The notes: a model not told the origin generated them from the letters alone. 64,000 nucleotides of DNA from Pseudomonas asiatica (GCF_040214835.1 NZ_CP157874.1:3724001-3788000); one strand, 5' to 3'. Numbered from the stretch's first letter, positions 1 to 9,874 are shown. Translations and numbers: made by a program.

Positions 1-1
1 C

Positions 2-1759
2 GACCTGCCGATCATCCCGGAAAAGTGGAAGATGCTGGTCAAGCCCAAGACCGCCAGCCAGTTCAAGGCAGTCAAGCGCCTGCTCGGCGAAGCGCGCGAA
101 CTGGTAATCGCCACCGACGCCGACCGCGAAGGCGAAATGATCGCCCGCGAACTCGTCGAGCATTGCCGCTACCGCGGCCCGGTGCAGCGCCTGTGGCTGT
201 CGGCACTGGATGACGCGTCCATTCGCAAGGCCCTGGCGCGGCTGCTGCCGGGCCACGAAACCTTCAACCTGTACCACTCGGCGCTGGGCCGTTCGCGCGC
301 AGACTGGCTGATCGGCATGAACATGAGCCGGCTGTTCACCCTGCTGGGCCGCCAGTCGGGCTATCAGGGCGTGCTGCCGGTGGGCCGGGTGCAAACGCCC
401 ACCTTGCGCCTGGTGGTCGACCGCGACCGCAGCATCGCCGACTTCGTGCCGGTACCGTTCTGGGCCATCGACGTGCAGCTCGAACACGCAGGCTTTGGCT
501 TCAACGCCCAGTGGCGCGCCCCCGAGGACGCCTGCGACGACCAGGGCCGCTGCCTGAACCAGGCCCTGGCGCAGCAGGCGGCCGCCGACATCGGCAATGC
601 GGGTACTGCCCGGGCCGTAAAGGTGACCACCGAGCGCGTGCGTGAAGCGGCACCCCTGCCCTTCGACCTTGGCACCCTGCAGGAGCTGTGCTCGAAAAAG
701 TTCGGCCTCGGCGCCCAGGAAACCCTCGACATCGCCCAGGCCCTGTACGAAACCCATAAGCTGATCACCTACCCGCGCAGCGACTGCGGCTACCTGCCGC
801 AAAGCCAGCACGCCGAAGCGCCAGCCATCCTCGCCGCCCTGCAACGGGCCGATGCCAGCCTGGCGCCGCTGCAGCCCTACCTGGAGCCGCAACGCCGTTC
901 ACGGGCGTGGAACGACGCCAAGGTCAGCGCCCACCACGGCATCATCCCCACTGCCGCCGCCAGCGACCCGTCGCGCCTGCCGGCCAAGCACAAGGCGGTG
1001 TACACCCTGATCCGCGCCCGCTACCTGGCGCAGTTCCTGCCCAACCACGAGTACGACCGTACCCAGGCCGACTTCGACTGCGCCGGCCATGCCCTGCGTG
1101 CCGTAGGCAAGCAGATCGTCGAACCAGGCTGGCGCCGTGCGCTGCCCGAGGCGCTGACCCCGTCCAAGGGCCGCGAGGCAGCACCGGCCCAGGTGCTGCC
1201 GGCGCTGCGCGAAGGCCAGGACTGCACAGTGCAGGGCCTGCAACTGAAAGACCTGTGGACCCAGCCGCCCAAGCCGTTTACCGAAGGCGACCTGATCAAG
1301 GCAATGAAGAACGTGGCCAAGCTGGTGGACGACCCGCGGTTGAAGCAGAAGCTCAAGGAAACCACCGGTATCGGCACCGAAGCCACCCGCGCCAGCATCA
1401 TCCAGGGCCTGCTTGACCGCGGCTACCTGGTGAAGAACGGCAAGGCGCTGTCCGCCACCCCTGCGGCCTTCAGCCTGATCGACGCCGTGCCACGCGCCAT
1501 TGCCGACCCAGGTACCACGGCTATCTGGGAGCAGGCGCTGGACATGGTGCAGAGTGGCGAGATGACGCTGGAGGAGTTCGTCGCCCGGCAGTCGGCATGG
1601 ATGGGCAAGCTGGTCGAACGGTGCAGCGGCATGCGCATGACCATCAGCGGGCCGGCAGCCGGGGCTGCGCCGCCGTGGAAGAAGAAGCGTCGGGGTGGCG
1701 GGAAGGGCAAAGCGGCCGCAGGCAAGCCAAGACAGCCTCGAAAAAAGGCGACAACCTGA
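2..1759 (+). CDS. topB: DNA topoisomerase III (5' truncated by window edge)
   Basis: Type IA topoisomerase that cleaves one strand and decatenates replication or recombination intermediates in the cytoplasm. The frame is open from base 2, so the N-terminus (roughly 65 residues of the Toprim domain, judged from the ~650-residue family) lies outside. Visible are the rest of Toprim (TDADREGE, with the metal-binding acidic residues) and the active-site motif TYPRSD, whose catalytic Tyr codon is at 770-772. The C-terminus lacks zinc-finger cysteines and ends in a Lys/Arg/Gly-rich tail, as in TopB rather than TopA. A REP pair follows the stop. Confidence 0.95.
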   Translation, partial: DLPIIPEKWKMLVKPKTASQFKAVKRLLGEARELVIATDADREGEMIARELVEHCRYRGPVQRLWLSALDDASIRKALARLLPGHETFNLYHSALGRSRADWLIGMNMSRLFTLLGRQSGYQGVLPVGRVQTPTLRLVVDRDRSIADFVPVPFWAIDVQLEHAGFGFNAQWRAPEDACDDQGRCLNQALAQQAAADIGNAGTARAVKVTTERVREAAPLPFDLGTLQELCSKKFGLGAQETLDIAQALYETHKLITYPRSDCGYLPQSQHAEAPAILAALQRADASLAPLQPYLEPQRRSRAWNDAKVSAHHGIIPTAAASDPSRLPAKHKAVYTLIRARYLAQFLPNHEYDRTQADFDCAGHALRAVGKQIVEPGWRRALPEALTPSKGREAAPAQVLPALREGQDCTVQGLQLKDLWTQPPKPFTEGDLIKAMKNVAKLVDDPRLKQKLKETTGIGTEATRASIIQGLLDRGYLVKNGKALSATPAAFSLIDAVPRAIADPGTTAIWEQALDMVQSGEMTLEEFVARQSAWMGKLVERCSGMRMTISGPAAGAAPPWKKKRRGGGKGKAAAGKPRQPRKKATT

Positions 1760-1780
1760 AGATTTTGCACTTTCAGGTCA

Positions 1781-1874
1781 GGCCCCTTCGCGGGTGAACC
1801 CGCTCCCACATTTACAGCACCAACCTCGAGACCGGTGATGACTCTGTGGGAGCGGGTTTACCCGCGAAAGGGCC
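1781..1874. repeat. REP inverted pair (GCGGGTAAACCCGC class)
   Basis: Two arms with the core CGCGGGTGAACCCGCTCCCA and its complement, about 34 bases apart, form a long imperfect hairpin after topB. This matches the REP pairs common between Pseudomonas genes; it may also act as a terminator or mRNA stabiliser. Confidence 0.85.
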
Positions 1875-1931
1875 AGGACAGGCAACACAACAACCCGAGG
1901 TAAACCACAAACCCGGCCAATGCATTGGCGA

Positions 1932-1985
1932 CATGAAATTTACATGCTAAATTTTCATGAAAATAAACACAATAATTTTCATGAG
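1932..1985. promoter_or_regulatory. AT-rich promoter region with TTTTCATGA palindrome
   Basis: A perfect 14-base palindrome ATTTTCATGAAAAT (1951-1964) is followed by a second half-matching copy AATTTTCATGA (1974-1984) and preceded by CATGAAATTTACATG (1932-1946). The block is sharply AT-rich against GC-rich surroundings and lies just upstream of the oxidoreductase start at 1994, so it is a likely operator and promoter. The binding protein is unknown. Confidence 0.5.
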
Positions 1986-1993
1986 CCCCCTGC

Positions 1994-3283
1994 ATGTTCA
2001 AACAATCCGCCCAGCACGTCGCCAGCTACTACGCCCAGACCTACCCCGCCAGCATTCCCCTGCACCCTACCCTGCAAGGCAGCCACGACACCGAAGTCCT
2101 GATCATTGGCGCCGGCTTCAGCGGCCTGCACACCGCCTTGCGCCTGACCCAGGCCGGCAAGCGCGTAACGCTGCTGGAAGCCAGCCGCGTGGCCTGGGCC
2201 GCGTCCGGCCGCAACGGCGGCCAGGCACTGCTCGGGTGGTCATGCGACATGCCGCCGCTGGAAAAGGCCCTGGGCGTCGAACGCACCCGACGCCTGTGGG
2301 CCAGCATGTGCTGGGCCGCCGATGAAATGCGCGAACTGCCCGAGCGCCATGGCTTCGACATCGACTACCGGCAGGGCAGCCTGTGGACCGCCGTGCTGCC
2401 GCGCCGGGTGAAGATGCTGGAAGAAGCCCTGCACGAGGCCGAACACAAATGGGGCTACGACGCCCTGCGCCTGATCGGCCGCGACGAGCTGCCGCAATGG
2501 ATCGACAGCCCGCGCTACCAGGCCGCGCTATACGATGCCAAAGGCGCCCACCTCAACCCGCTGAAGCTGGCTCAGGGCCTGGCCAGCACCATCGAGGCTG
2601 CTGGCGGGCGGATCTACGAACAGAGCCAGGTGCTCGACTACCAGAAAGCCGGCGACGGCTATGTGGCCCGTACCGACCGCGGCGAAGTACGCTGCCAGGT
2701 GCTGGTGCTGGCCTGCAACGCCTACATCGATCGCCTCGACCGCAACCTGTCGCGCCGCCTGTTGCCGGTTGGCTCCTATCAGGTAGCCACCGCACCGCTG
2801 GATGCCGACTTCGCCCAATCGCTACTGCCGCGCAACAGTTGCGTGATCGACAACCAATTCGTGCCCGACTATTTCCGCCTCACCCCGGACCATCGCCTGC
2901 TGTTCGGCGGCGGCTGCACCTACCTGGGCGGTATTCCCAAAGATGTCGCCAGCGCTACCCGCCCCTACCTGGAGCGGGTGTTCCCGCAGCTGGCCGGGGT
3001 GGCCATCGACTATGCCTGGGGCGGCCATATCGACTGCAGCATCCAGCGCACCCCGGATGTCGGTCGCGAGGGCCAGCGCTACTGGCTGCAGGGTTTCTCT
3101 GGCCATGGCGTGCTACCAACACTGGCGGCGGCGCGGGCGGTCAGCGATGCCATTCTTGGCGACGACGACCTGCTGACGCTGTACCAAGGCATCAACAACG
3201 GCCGCTTCCCCGGCGGAGACCTGCTGGCAGCACCGCTGGAAGCTGCGGCCAAGGCCTGGTACCGGATGCGCGACCGCGTCTGA
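1994..3283 (+). CDS. FAD-dependent amine oxidoreductase, PuuB-like (DadA/GlpO fold)
   Basis: A 429-residue flavoprotein of the D-amino-acid/glycine oxidase superfamily, closest by recall to gamma-glutamylputrescine oxidoreductases. These oxidise an amine to an aldehyde or imine with release of ammonia and H2O2. A Rossmann FAD motif IIGAGFSGLH lies near residues 37-46, followed by LLEAS (end of beta-2) and the SGRNGGQ segment characteristic of PuuB-like enzymes. No signal peptide is seen. The exact substrate cannot be fixed from sequence, as no other puu gene is nearby. There is no strong ribosome binding site; the start was chosen from family length. Confidence 0.8.
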   Translation: MFKQSAQHVASYYAQTYPASIPLHPTLQGSHDTEVLIIGAGFSGLHTALRLTQAGKRVTLLEASRVAWAASGRNGGQALLGWSCDMPPLEKALGVERTRRLWASMCWAADEMRELPERHGFDIDYRQGSLWTAVLPRRVKMLEEALHEAEHKWGYDALRLIGRDELPQWIDSPRYQAALYDAKGAHLNPLKLAQGLASTIEAAGGRIYEQSQVLDYQKAGDGYVARTDRGEVRCQVLVLACNAYIDRLDRNLSRRLLPVGSYQVATAPLDADFAQSLLPRNSCVIDNQFVPDYFRLTPDHRLLFGGGCTYLGGIPKDVASATRPYLERVFPQLAGVAIDYAWGGHIDCSIQRTPDVGREGQRYWLQGFSGHGVLPTLAAARAVSDAILGDDDLLTLYQGINNGRFPGGDLLAAPLEAAAKAWYRMRDRV

Positions 3284-3300
3284 TCGGTTGACACGGCCCG

Positions 3301-3420
3301 TTGTAGGAGCGGCCTTGTGTCGCGAAAGGGCTGCAAAGCAGCCCCAGGGTTTCAGCACAGATGCACACATTGCCGGGGCTGCCTTGCAGCCCTTTCGCGA
3401 CACAAGGCCGCTCCTACAGG
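3301..3420. repeat. REP inverted pair (GTAGGAGCGGCCTTGTGTCGCGA class)
   Basis: Arms of about 45 bases (3302-3345 and 3372-3419) each contain GGAGCGGCCTTGTGTCGCGA or its complement plus an inner GGGCTGCAAAGCAGCCCC hairpin. It lies between the oxidoreductase and the alpha/beta hydrolase. Confidence 0.85.
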
Positions 3421-3522
3421 GGACCGAGCAGAGCCGGGAGTGCCCCACAAATTCCAGCACCAGGCAAAATACCTCCTATTCTCAATAGCTCCCTTCGCTT
3501 CCTGCACACAGGAGACCCGACC

Positions 3523-4353
3523 ATGAGCTATGTAACCACGAAGGACGGCGTACAGATCTTCTTCAAGGACTGGGGCCCGCGTGACGCACCGGTCATCCAC
3601 TTCCACCACGGCTGGCCGCTCAGCGCCGACGACTGGGATGCCCAGCTGTTGTACTTCCTCGCCCATGGTTACCGCGTGGTCGCCCACGACCGTCGCGGCC
3701 ATGGCCGCTCCAGCCAGGTATGGGACGGCCACGACATGGACCACTACGCCGACGATGTGGCGGCGGTCGTCGCTCACCTGGGCATCCAGGGCGCCGTGCA
3801 TGTCGGCCACTCGACCGGTGGCGGTGAAGTGGTGCGCTACATGGCCCGGCACCCTGAAGACAAGGTGGCCAAGGCCGTGCTGATCGCCGCCGTACCGCCA
3901 CTGATGGTGCAGACGCCCGCTAATCCCGGTGGCCTGCCCAAATCGGTGTTCGACGGCTTCCAGGCCCAGGTTGCCAGCAACCGTGCGCAGTTCTACCGGG
4001 ATGTGCCGGCCGGGCCGTTCTACGGCTACAACCGCCCCGGTGCAGAAGCCAGCGAAGGCATCATCGGCAACTGGTGGCGCCAGGGCATGATTGGCAGTGC
4101 CAAGGCTCATTACGATGGCATCGTGGCGTTTTCCCAGACCGACTTCACCGAAGACCTGAAGGGCATCCAGCAACCGGTGCTGGTGATGCACGGCGATGAT
4201 GATCAGATCGTGCCGTATGAGAACTCCGGGGTGCTGTCGGCGAAACTGCTGCCCAATGGCACGCTGAAGACTTACAAGGGCTACCCGCATGGCATGCCGA
4301 CCACCCATGCCGATGTGATCAATGCGGATTTGCTGGCGTTTATCCGTAGCTGA
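3523..4353 (+). CDS. Alpha/beta hydrolase, non-haem chloroperoxidase-like esterase
   Basis: A 276-residue alpha/beta-hydrolase of the cofactor-free haloperoxidase/arylesterase family, probably an esterase or perhydrolase in vivo. The nucleophile elbow GHSTGG gives Ser97, HGDDDQ gives Asp226 or 227 and YPHGMP gives His256, completing the triad. HHGWPLS near residue 28 forms the oxyanion region. The start at 3523 has ACAGGAG 8 bases upstream; the frame stays open upstream only through the REP sequence. No signal peptide, so probably cytoplasmic. Confidence 0.9.
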   Translation: MSYVTTKDGVQIFFKDWGPRDAPVIHFHHGWPLSADDWDAQLLYFLAHGYRVVAHDRRGHGRSSQVWDGHDMDHYADDVAAVVAHLGIQGAVHVGHSTGGGEVVRYMARHPEDKVAKAVLIAAVPPLMVQTPANPGGLPKSVFDGFQAQVASNRAQFYRDVPAGPFYGYNRPGAEASEGIIGNWWRQGMIGSAKAHYDGIVAFSQTDFTEDLKGIQQPVLVMHGDDDQIVPYENSGVLSAKLLPNGTLKTYKGYPHGMPTTHADVINADLLAFIRS

Positions 4354-4372
4354 TGTGATCAGCTTGTCCCAG

Positions 4373-4462
4373 CCTTTTCGCGGGCACGCCCGCTCCTACA
4401 AGTACTGCACAGGTCCTGAATACTGTGATGTTCCTGTAGGAGCGGGCGTGCCCGCGAAAAGG
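4373..4462. repeat. REP inverted pair (GCGGGCACGCCCGC class)
   Basis: Arms CCTTTTCGCGGGCACGCCCG and its complement flank about 35 bases after the hydrolase stop. The inner arm is itself palindromic (GCGGGC-AC-GCCCGC). Confidence 0.85.
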
Positions 4463-4583
4463 CCGCTACTGTCATACCCCTGTCCAGTCAATATAAGCAA
4501 CTGACAATTTTACCAGTTGTGCATCTGCCCCTTTTATCCGAGATTAGTCTCAATTAAATATTCCACCCGCAAGCAGCCTGATC

Positions 4584-5462
4584 ATGCCATCGAACCGGAA
4601 GTATTTATTCTACAAGAGTGGCCAACTGTCCTCGGAGATGAGCAGCGGTCTAGACGTAACGTTACTTTCAGCGGATGACATACCGTTGGCGGAGCGTTCT
4701 GCCAAAACAATGCTAATGGCATCAAACGCACAGCGCTCCATCGTTAACGCAAATCGCAACAACTGTAAAGATATCATCTATACCGCTTATGGGCACAGTC
4801 AGATGCACTGCATCTTGGGATTCACCGGGCAGCGCTATGATCGCTTCACAAAGTGTTACCTCCTTGGGAACGGGTACCGCGCGTTCAGCCCGTGCATAAT
4901 GCGTTTTTTTTCGGCCGATAGCCTGAGCCCCTTCGGAAGCCGCACCCTTAATGCCTACGCCTATTGCATGGGGGACCCCATCAACCGGGACGATGCCTCT
5001 GGTCACATGTGGCGAGCCACGAAAACCAGAACAAAAAAAATGTACACCGCTGCAAAGGCACGATTTAAAAAGCCCGACTACCGTGATGAAGCTAACGCGG
5101 CGCTTGCTTCAAGCCCTGAACTGAACGCCAAATACGGGCATGTGATTGGCGCGCCGGGTGTAACCCGTAAGCATTATAAGGCCATCGCCCTGATCCCAAA
5201 AATAGAAACCTCACTTGAAAAACACAAACAAACGGCCTTCAGAAACCTGCGCCTTTGGAAGCGCGAAGACGCCCTGCCTTTAGACAGCGAAAACATTGAC
5301 ATGGAAAAATATCTGGATTTCGAAGACTTTCTCAATTACTCAGGCCTGACGTTAGACCTGCATAAATATGAGGAACGGCTAAAACATTTCACACCTTCAT
5401 CATCTACTTCGCAAGCAGCCATCGATCAAATCCGAAAAGGATGGGAAACATTTGAAAGCTGA
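4584..5462 (+). CDS. Solitary RHS-core protein with variable C-terminal domain
   Basis: A 292-residue protein with an RHS repeat-associated core at residues 65-141 (TAYGH, LGFTGQRYD, YLLGNGYRAF, RFFSADSLSPFG, NAYAYCMGDPINR, ASGH). The end of this core normally marks the junction to a toxin tip. Residues 142-292 are Lys/Glu-rich and unrecognised. It lacks the thousand-residue beta-cocoon of a true Rhs, any secretion domain, and an adjacent immunity gene. Base composition is visibly lower in GC than the neighbours and a 6-base inverted repeat (CAACTG/CAGTTG, 4498-4519) precedes it. Small stand-alone RHS-core proteins are common in pseudomonads; the role is unknown. Confidence 0.75.
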   Translation: MPSNRKYLFYKSGQLSSEMSSGLDVTLLSADDIPLAERSAKTMLMASNAQRSIVNANRNNCKDIIYTAYGHSQMHCILGFTGQRYDRFTKCYLLGNGYRAFSPCIMRFFSADSLSPFGSRTLNAYAYCMGDPINRDDASGHMWRATKTRTKKMYTAAKARFKKPDYRDEANAALASSPELNAKYGHVIGAPGVTRKHYKAIALIPKIETSLEKHKQTAFRNLRLWKREDALPLDSENIDMEKYLDFEDFLNYSGLTLDLHKYEERLKHFTPSSSTSQAAIDQIRKGWETFES

Positions 5463-5592
5463 GCCTGAATTTAGTCGAAGAGAATGGGTGGACCTGAGTC
5501 AATAATATAGACTGTCAAGTGTGCGCTTTTGCCTTTATCATTACCTCTCATTTGCGCTCCCTACCCAGCCTGCCCTTCAGCTTGAAGCCCCC

Positions 5593-6372
5593 ATGCCCTT
5601 CGAACTCACCGTAGAACCCCTCACCCTGCTGATCCTGGCCCTGGTCGCCTTCGTCGCCGGCTTCATCGATGCCATCGCCGGCGGTGGCGGCCTGCTCACC
5701 ACCCCGGCGCTACTCACCGCCGGCATGCCGCCACACCTGGTACTGGGCACCAACAAGCTCAGCTCTACCTTCGGCTCGGCCACCGCCGGCTTCACCTACT
5801 ACAGGCGCAAGCTGTTCCACCCGGCGCAATGGCGCCCGGCATTGTTCGCCACCTTGGTCGGTGCTTTGCTCGGTGCAGTGATCGCCCACTACATGCCGGC
5901 CGAATGGCTGAACAAGATGCTGCCGGTGATCGTCTTCGCCTGTGGCGTCTACCTGCTGTTCGGCGGCACGCCCAAGGCGCCGCTGGATGCCGATGCGCCG
6001 ATCAGGAAAAAGTGGCAAGTGCCGCAAGGCTTCACCCTGGGCTTCTATGACGGCGTGGCCGGCCCGGGTACCGGGGCGTTCTGGACGGTCAGCACCCTGC
6101 TGCTCTACCCCATCGACCTGGTCCGTGCCAGCGGCGTGGCACGCAGCATGAACTTCGTCAGCAACATCGCAGCGCTGACGGTATTCATCATTTCCGGGCA
6201 GGTGGACTACATCGTCGGCCTGTGCATGGGCCTGTCGGTGATGGTTGGCGCCTTCTTCGGCGCACGCACGGCGATCAGTGGCGGCAGCAAGTTCATCCGC
6301 CCGGTGTTCATCACCGTGGTGCTGGCATTGACCGTGCGCCTAGCGTGGCAGCACTGGTTCGGCCAAGCCTAA
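5593..6372 (+). CDS. TauE/SafE-family sulfite exporter-like membrane permease
   Basis: A 259-residue inner-membrane protein with about eight hydrophobic segments. It carries the family signature [19 protein letters not shown] near the N-terminus and a second half-repeat, [15 protein letters not shown], reflecting the internal duplication of the TSUP fold. Members export small organic sulfonates or sulfite; the substrate here is not determinable. The start at 5593 fits the usual family N-terminus; a GTG at 5521 would add an atypical 24-residue leader. The 3' end overlaps the convergent nudC by 33 bases. Confidence 0.88.
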   Translation: MPFELTVEPLTLLILALVAFVAGFIDAIAGGGGLLTTPALLTAGMPPHLVLGTNKLSSTFGSATAGFTYYRRKLFHPAQWRPALFATLVGALLGAVIAHYMPAEWLNKMLPVIVFACGVYLLFGGTPKAPLDADAPIRKKWQVPQGFTLGFYDGVAGPGTGAFWTVSTLLLYPIDLVRASGVARSMNFVSNIAALTVFIISGQVDYIVGLCMGLSVMVGAFFGARTAISGGSKFIRPVFITVVLALTVRLAWQHWFGQA

Positions 6373-7170
6373 GCGTCTGGCTACATAAAGGTCGATCAGA
6401 TACCGGGCAATCGACCGCCCGGCCGGCAGCGGCGGCAGGTCGTGGACGCTGAACCACTTGGCATCCTCGATCTCGTCCGGCTGCATGACGATATCGCCGC
6501 CGGCATACTCGGCATGGAAGCCCAGCATCATCGAATGCGGAAACGGCCAGCACTGGCTGCCGACGTACTGGATGTTCCTGACTTCCACCGCCACTTCCTC
6601 ACGCACCTCACGCACCAGGCAGTCCTCGGCCGACTCGCCCGGCTCGGCAAAGCCTGCCAGTGTGCTGTACACCCCGGTGACGAAGCGTGGCGAACGCGCC
6701 AGCAGGATTTCGTCGCCACGGGTCACCAGCACGATCATGCTCGGCGAAATGCGCGGGTAGCTGCGCAGGTCGCAAGGCTGGCAGTACATTGCCCGTTCCC
6801 AGCGGATCTGCGTCATTGCCTGGCCGCAACTGCCGCAGAAACGGTGCTCGCGGGCCCAGGTGCCGATCTGCGCGGCATAGCCCAGTACTTTGTAGGTGTC
6901 GAAGTCACCCTCGAGCATGAACGCGCGCAGGCCGCGCCAGGCGCAGCCGGGCACGTTGGTGGCGCTGCGCAGCTCCAGCAGGAACACCGGCTGGCCGTCG
7001 AAGTGGCCGATGCCGTGCTCGCACAGCACGTCGAGGTCCTGGCGCTTGAGCCAGTCGCGAGGGAACAGCGCGCCGTTGTCGTCCACCAGGAACCCTTCCG
7101 GGCTGCGGGCCACGGCCAGCCCCCCGGTGATCTGCGGGTCGAGTACTGCGGTAGTCCAGCGTGCTGACAT
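6340..7170 (-). CDS. nudC: NADH pyrophosphatase / NAD-RNA decapping hydrolase NudC
   Basis: A 276-residue Nudix hydrolase that splits NADH to NMNH and AMP and, in characterised NudC proteins, removes NAD caps from RNA. A four-cysteine zinc site (Cys112, 115, 130, 133) precedes the Nudix box at about 173-195, which retains the E-x-x-E-E metal ligands ([11 protein letters not shown]). The NudC-specifying motif SQPWPFPxS is present as SQCWPFPHS (about 205-213), with Cys for the usual Pro. The gene overlaps the tail of the convergent TauE gene and lies 36 bases downstream of the dienoyl-CoA isomerase stop on the same strand, suggesting co-transcription. Confidence 0.95.
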   Translation of the reverse strand: MSARWTTAVLDPQITGGLAVARSPEGFLVDDNGALFPRDWLKRQDLDVLCEHGIGHFDGQPVFLLELRSATNVPGCAWRGLRAFMLEGDFDTYKVLGYAAQIGTWAREHRFCGSCGQAMTQIRWERAMYCQPCDLRSYPRISPSMIVLVTRGDEILLARSPRFVTGVYSTLAGFAEPGESAEDCLVREVREEVAVEVRNIQYVGSQCWPFPHSMMLGFHAEYAGGDIVMQPDEIEDAKWFSVHDLPPLPAGRSIARYLIDLYVARRLGLAEPVLPR

Positions 7171-7206
7171 GTCGGGGGTTCCCTTACTGCGCGTCCCCCG
7201 GCCTGA

Positions 7207-8019
7207 TCAGTCGGCGAACGTCGGTTTCTGTTTGCTCATGTGCGCCGCCACCGCCACGCGCAGGTCTTCGGACTGCAGCATCGCGGCGTTCCAGGTGGCG
7301 ATGTACTCCAGGCCATCGTCGATGCGATGGTCACGCATGTAGCTGAGCATTTCCTTGGTGCCGGCCACGGCGATCGGCGATTTTGCGGCAATCTCGCCGG
7401 CGATGGCAAAGACCCCGTCCATCAGCGCGGCCTGATCATCATAGACCCGGTTGACCAGGCCGATGCGCAGCGCCTCTTCGGCCTCGACATTGCGCCCGGT
7501 GAAAGCCAGCTCACGCATCATGCCGTCACCGATGATACGAGGCAAACGTTGCAGTGTGCCGACATCGGCGGCCATGCCCATGTCGATTTCCTTGATCGAG
7601 AACTGCGCGTCGCTGCTGCAGTAGCGCATGTCGCAGGCCGAGATCAGATCGATGGCGCCGCCAATGCAGTAACCCTGCACCGCGGCCAGCACCGGCTTGC
7701 GGCATTTGTCCACGGCATTGAACGACGCCTGCAGGCGCAGGATGGTGCTGCGCAGGAAGCGTGCGTTACGGCCGACGTCCTTGCCCATCTGCCCGGCCAG
7801 CGAAGCCAGCATCATCAGGTCGATACCAGCGGAAAAATGCTTGCCGGCTCCGCTGATCACCACCGCCCGCACCGCGTCGGTGTCGTCGACCCACCGGAAG
7901 ATGTCGATGATCTCCTCCCAGAAGGCCGCGTTCATCGCATTGCGCTTGTCCGGGCGGTTGATCTGAACGTGGGCGATGCTGTTGGTCAGTTCGACCTTGA
8001 ATGCGCTGTACTCGGTCAC
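7207..8019 (-). CDS. Delta(3,5)-Delta(2,4)-dienoyl-CoA isomerase (crotonase fold)
   Basis: A 270-residue crotonase-superfamily enzyme of unsaturated fatty acid beta-oxidation. The oxyanion loop (HFSAGIDLMML) and GYCIGGAIDL motif are present. Three acidic residues, Asp124, Glu144 and Asp152, have the same 20- and 8-residue spacing as the catalytic Asp176/Glu196/Asp204 of rat dienoyl-CoA isomerase, and the context AADVGTLQRLP is diagnostic. The name isomerase is therefore preferred over plain enoyl-CoA hydratase. The GTG start at 8019 has GCAGGAG 8 bases upstream; the ATG at 8049 has no ribosome binding site. nudC follows on the same strand. Confidence 0.88.
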   Translation of the reverse strand: MTEYSAFKVELTNSIAHVQINRPDKRNAMNAAFWEEIIDIFRWVDDTDAVRAVVISGAGKHFSAGIDLMMLASLAGQMGKDVGRNARFLRSTILRLQASFNAVDKCRKPVLAAVQGYCIGGAIDLISACDMRYCSSDAQFSIKEIDMGMAADVGTLQRLPRIIGDGMMRELAFTGRNVEAEEALRIGLVNRVYDDQAALMDGVFAIAGEIAAKSPIAVAGTKEMLSYMRDHRIDDGLEYIATWNAAMLQSEDLRVAVAAHMSKQKPTFAD

Positions 8020-8169
8020 GGGCGGCACTCCTGCGGGTGAAGGGTTCATGGCACGGATGGTAACCCACCCCGATGACCGCACTTGTGCCAAAAACGGGAC
8101 TGTACGCCTTGCCTAAGACGCGCTGATCCGGCACCGTGCGCCATCGCCGAATCATAAGGATACAAATTC

Positions 8170-9672
8170 ATGTCGCGCTCCCTGACCGGCGCCCTCGCCC
8201 ACAGCTTTCTGGGCCAGTCGCCGCTTTGGTACAAGGCAGTCATCTGCCTGTTCCTGACGCTCAACCCGCTGCTGCTGGTGACCGTAGGCCCGGTCGCTGC
8301 CGGCTGGGCACTGGTGCTCGAATTCATCTTCACCCTGGGCATGGCCCTGAAGTGCTACCCGCTGATGCCTGGCGGCCTGCTGCTGGTCGAAGCCCTGCTG
8401 TTGCAGATGACCACCCCGCAAGCCCTGTACGAGGAGCTGCAGCACAACTTCCCGGTGATCCTGCTGCTGATGTTCATGGTCGCGGGCATCCACTTCATGA
8501 AGGAACTGCTGCTGTTCCTGTTCTCGCGCATCCTGCTGGGGGTGCGTTCGAAGGCGATCCTGGCGTTGCTGTTCTGCGTGCTGTCGGCATTCCTCTCGGC
8601 GTTTCTCGATGCGTTGACCGTGACCGCCGTGATCATCAGCGCCGCGGTCGGTTTCTATGCGGTGTACCACCGCGTCGCCTCCGGGGCCAACCCGCGCGAA
8701 GACAGTGCGCTGGACAGCGACCAGCAGGTCGCACAGTTGCACCGTGAAGACCTCGACCAGTTCCGCGCCTTCCTGCGCAGCCTGCTGATGCATGGCGCGG
8801 TGGGTACCGCCCTGGGCGGCGTGTGCACGCTGGTGGGCGAGCCGCAGAACCTGCTGATCGGCCATGAGATGGGCTGGCACTTCGCCGATTTCTTCCTGAA
8901 GGTGGCACCGGTGTCGCTGCCGGTGCTGGGCGCCGGCTTGCTGACCTGCGTGCTGCTGGAGAAGTTGCGCCTGTTCGGCTACGGCACGTTGATGCCCGAG
9001 CCGGTGCGTCAGGTACTGGCCGCCTACGCTGCCGAGGACGATGCTGCACGCACCACTGCCCAGCGCATCGCGCTGTGGGTGCAAGGGTTCGCCGCACTGA
9101 TCCTGATCGTCTGCCTGGGGCTGCACGTCGCCGAGGTCGGCCTGATCGGCCTGATGGTGATCGTGCTGATCACGGCATTCACCGGCATTACCGACGAACA
9201 CCGCCTGGGCCGTGCCTTTCAGGACGCCATGCCGTTCACCGCATTGCTGGTGGTGTTCTTCGCCGTGGTGGCGGTGATTCATCAGCAGCAATTGTTCAGC
9301 CCGTTGATTGCCTGGGTGCTGGCGCTGCCGGCCGAGCAGCAACCGGGCATGCTGTACCTGGCCAACGGCCTGCTGTCGGCGATCAGCGACAACGTGTTCG
9401 TTGCCACCATCTACATCACCGAGGTGAAGCAGGCGTTCCTCAATGGCGGCATGAGCCGCGAGCATTTCGAGACGCTCGCGGTGGCGATCAACACCGGCAC
9501 CAACCTGCCGAGCGTGGCGACGCCGAATGGGCAGGCGGCGTTCCTGTTCCTGCTGACTTCGGCAATCGCGCCGCTGATCCGGCTGTCGTATGGGCGAATG
9601 GTGTGGATGGCCTTGCCCTATACCGTAGTGATGGGTGGGCTGGGGTGGTGGGCGGTGACCTACTGGCTGTGA
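8170..9672 (+). CDS. nhaB: Na+/H+ antiporter NhaB
   Basis: A 500-residue inner-membrane antiporter exporting Na+ in exchange for protons for sodium and pH homeostasis. The length matches the NhaB family (~500-513). There are about a dozen hydrophobic helices, a conserved start ([18 protein letters not shown]) and the polar membrane motifs [12 protein letters not shown] and [14 protein letters not shown], whose buried Asp residues are typical for ion-transporter superfamily members. AAGGAT lies 9 bases before the start. It is divergent from the dienoyl-CoA isomerase and ends before a REP pair. Confidence 0.95.
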   Translation: MSRSLTGALAHSFLGQSPLWYKAVICLFLTLNPLLLVTVGPVAAGWALVLEFIFTLGMALKCYPLMPGGLLLVEALLLQMTTPQALYEELQHNFPVILLLMFMVAGIHFMKELLLFLFSRILLGVRSKAILALLFCVLSAFLSAFLDALTVTAVIISAAVGFYAVYHRVASGANPREDSALDSDQQVAQLHREDLDQFRAFLRSLLMHGAVGTALGGVCTLVGEPQNLLIGHEMGWHFADFFLKVAPVSLPVLGAGLLTCVLLEKLRLFGYGTLMPEPVRQVLAAYAAEDDAARTTAQRIALWVQGFAALILIVCLGLHVAEVGLIGLMVIVLITAFTGITDEHRLGRAFQDAMPFTALLVVFFAVVAVIHQQQLFSPLIAWVLALPAEQQPGMLYLANGLLSAISDNVFVATIYITEVKQAFLNGGMSREHFETLAVAINTGTNLPSVATPNGQAAFLFLLTSAIAPLIRLSYGRMVWMALPYTVVMGGLGWWAVTYWL

Positions 9673-9685
9673 TGTAGCTTGTACC

Positions 9686-9779
9686 GGCCCTATCGCCGGC
9701 AAGCCAGCTCCCACAGGTTTTACGCTGCACTCAAGGACTGTGGTGCACCTGTGGGAGCTGGCTTGCCGGCGATAGGGCC
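9686..9779. repeat. REP inverted pair (TATCGCCGGCAAGCCAGCTCCCACA class)
   Basis: Two 32-base arms, GGCCCTATCGCCGGCAAGCC onward and the exact complement, about 30 bases apart after nhaB. This is a different REP subclass from the other elements in the window. Confidence 0.85.
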
Positions 9780-9874
9780 AGTGCAGACAAAGCACAAGGC
9801 CCTGTCGATTCTGCTGCCTGCCATTCGACTATCCCATGCCCCCAGCCACCCCGGCTGCCAACAGGAGAGTCCCC

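Noticed and set aside
7207..8049. Generic enoyl-CoA hydratase with ATG start at 8049
   Set aside because: The GTG at 8019 has a strong ribosome binding site, and the D-E-D triad spacing indicates dienoyl-CoA isomerase.
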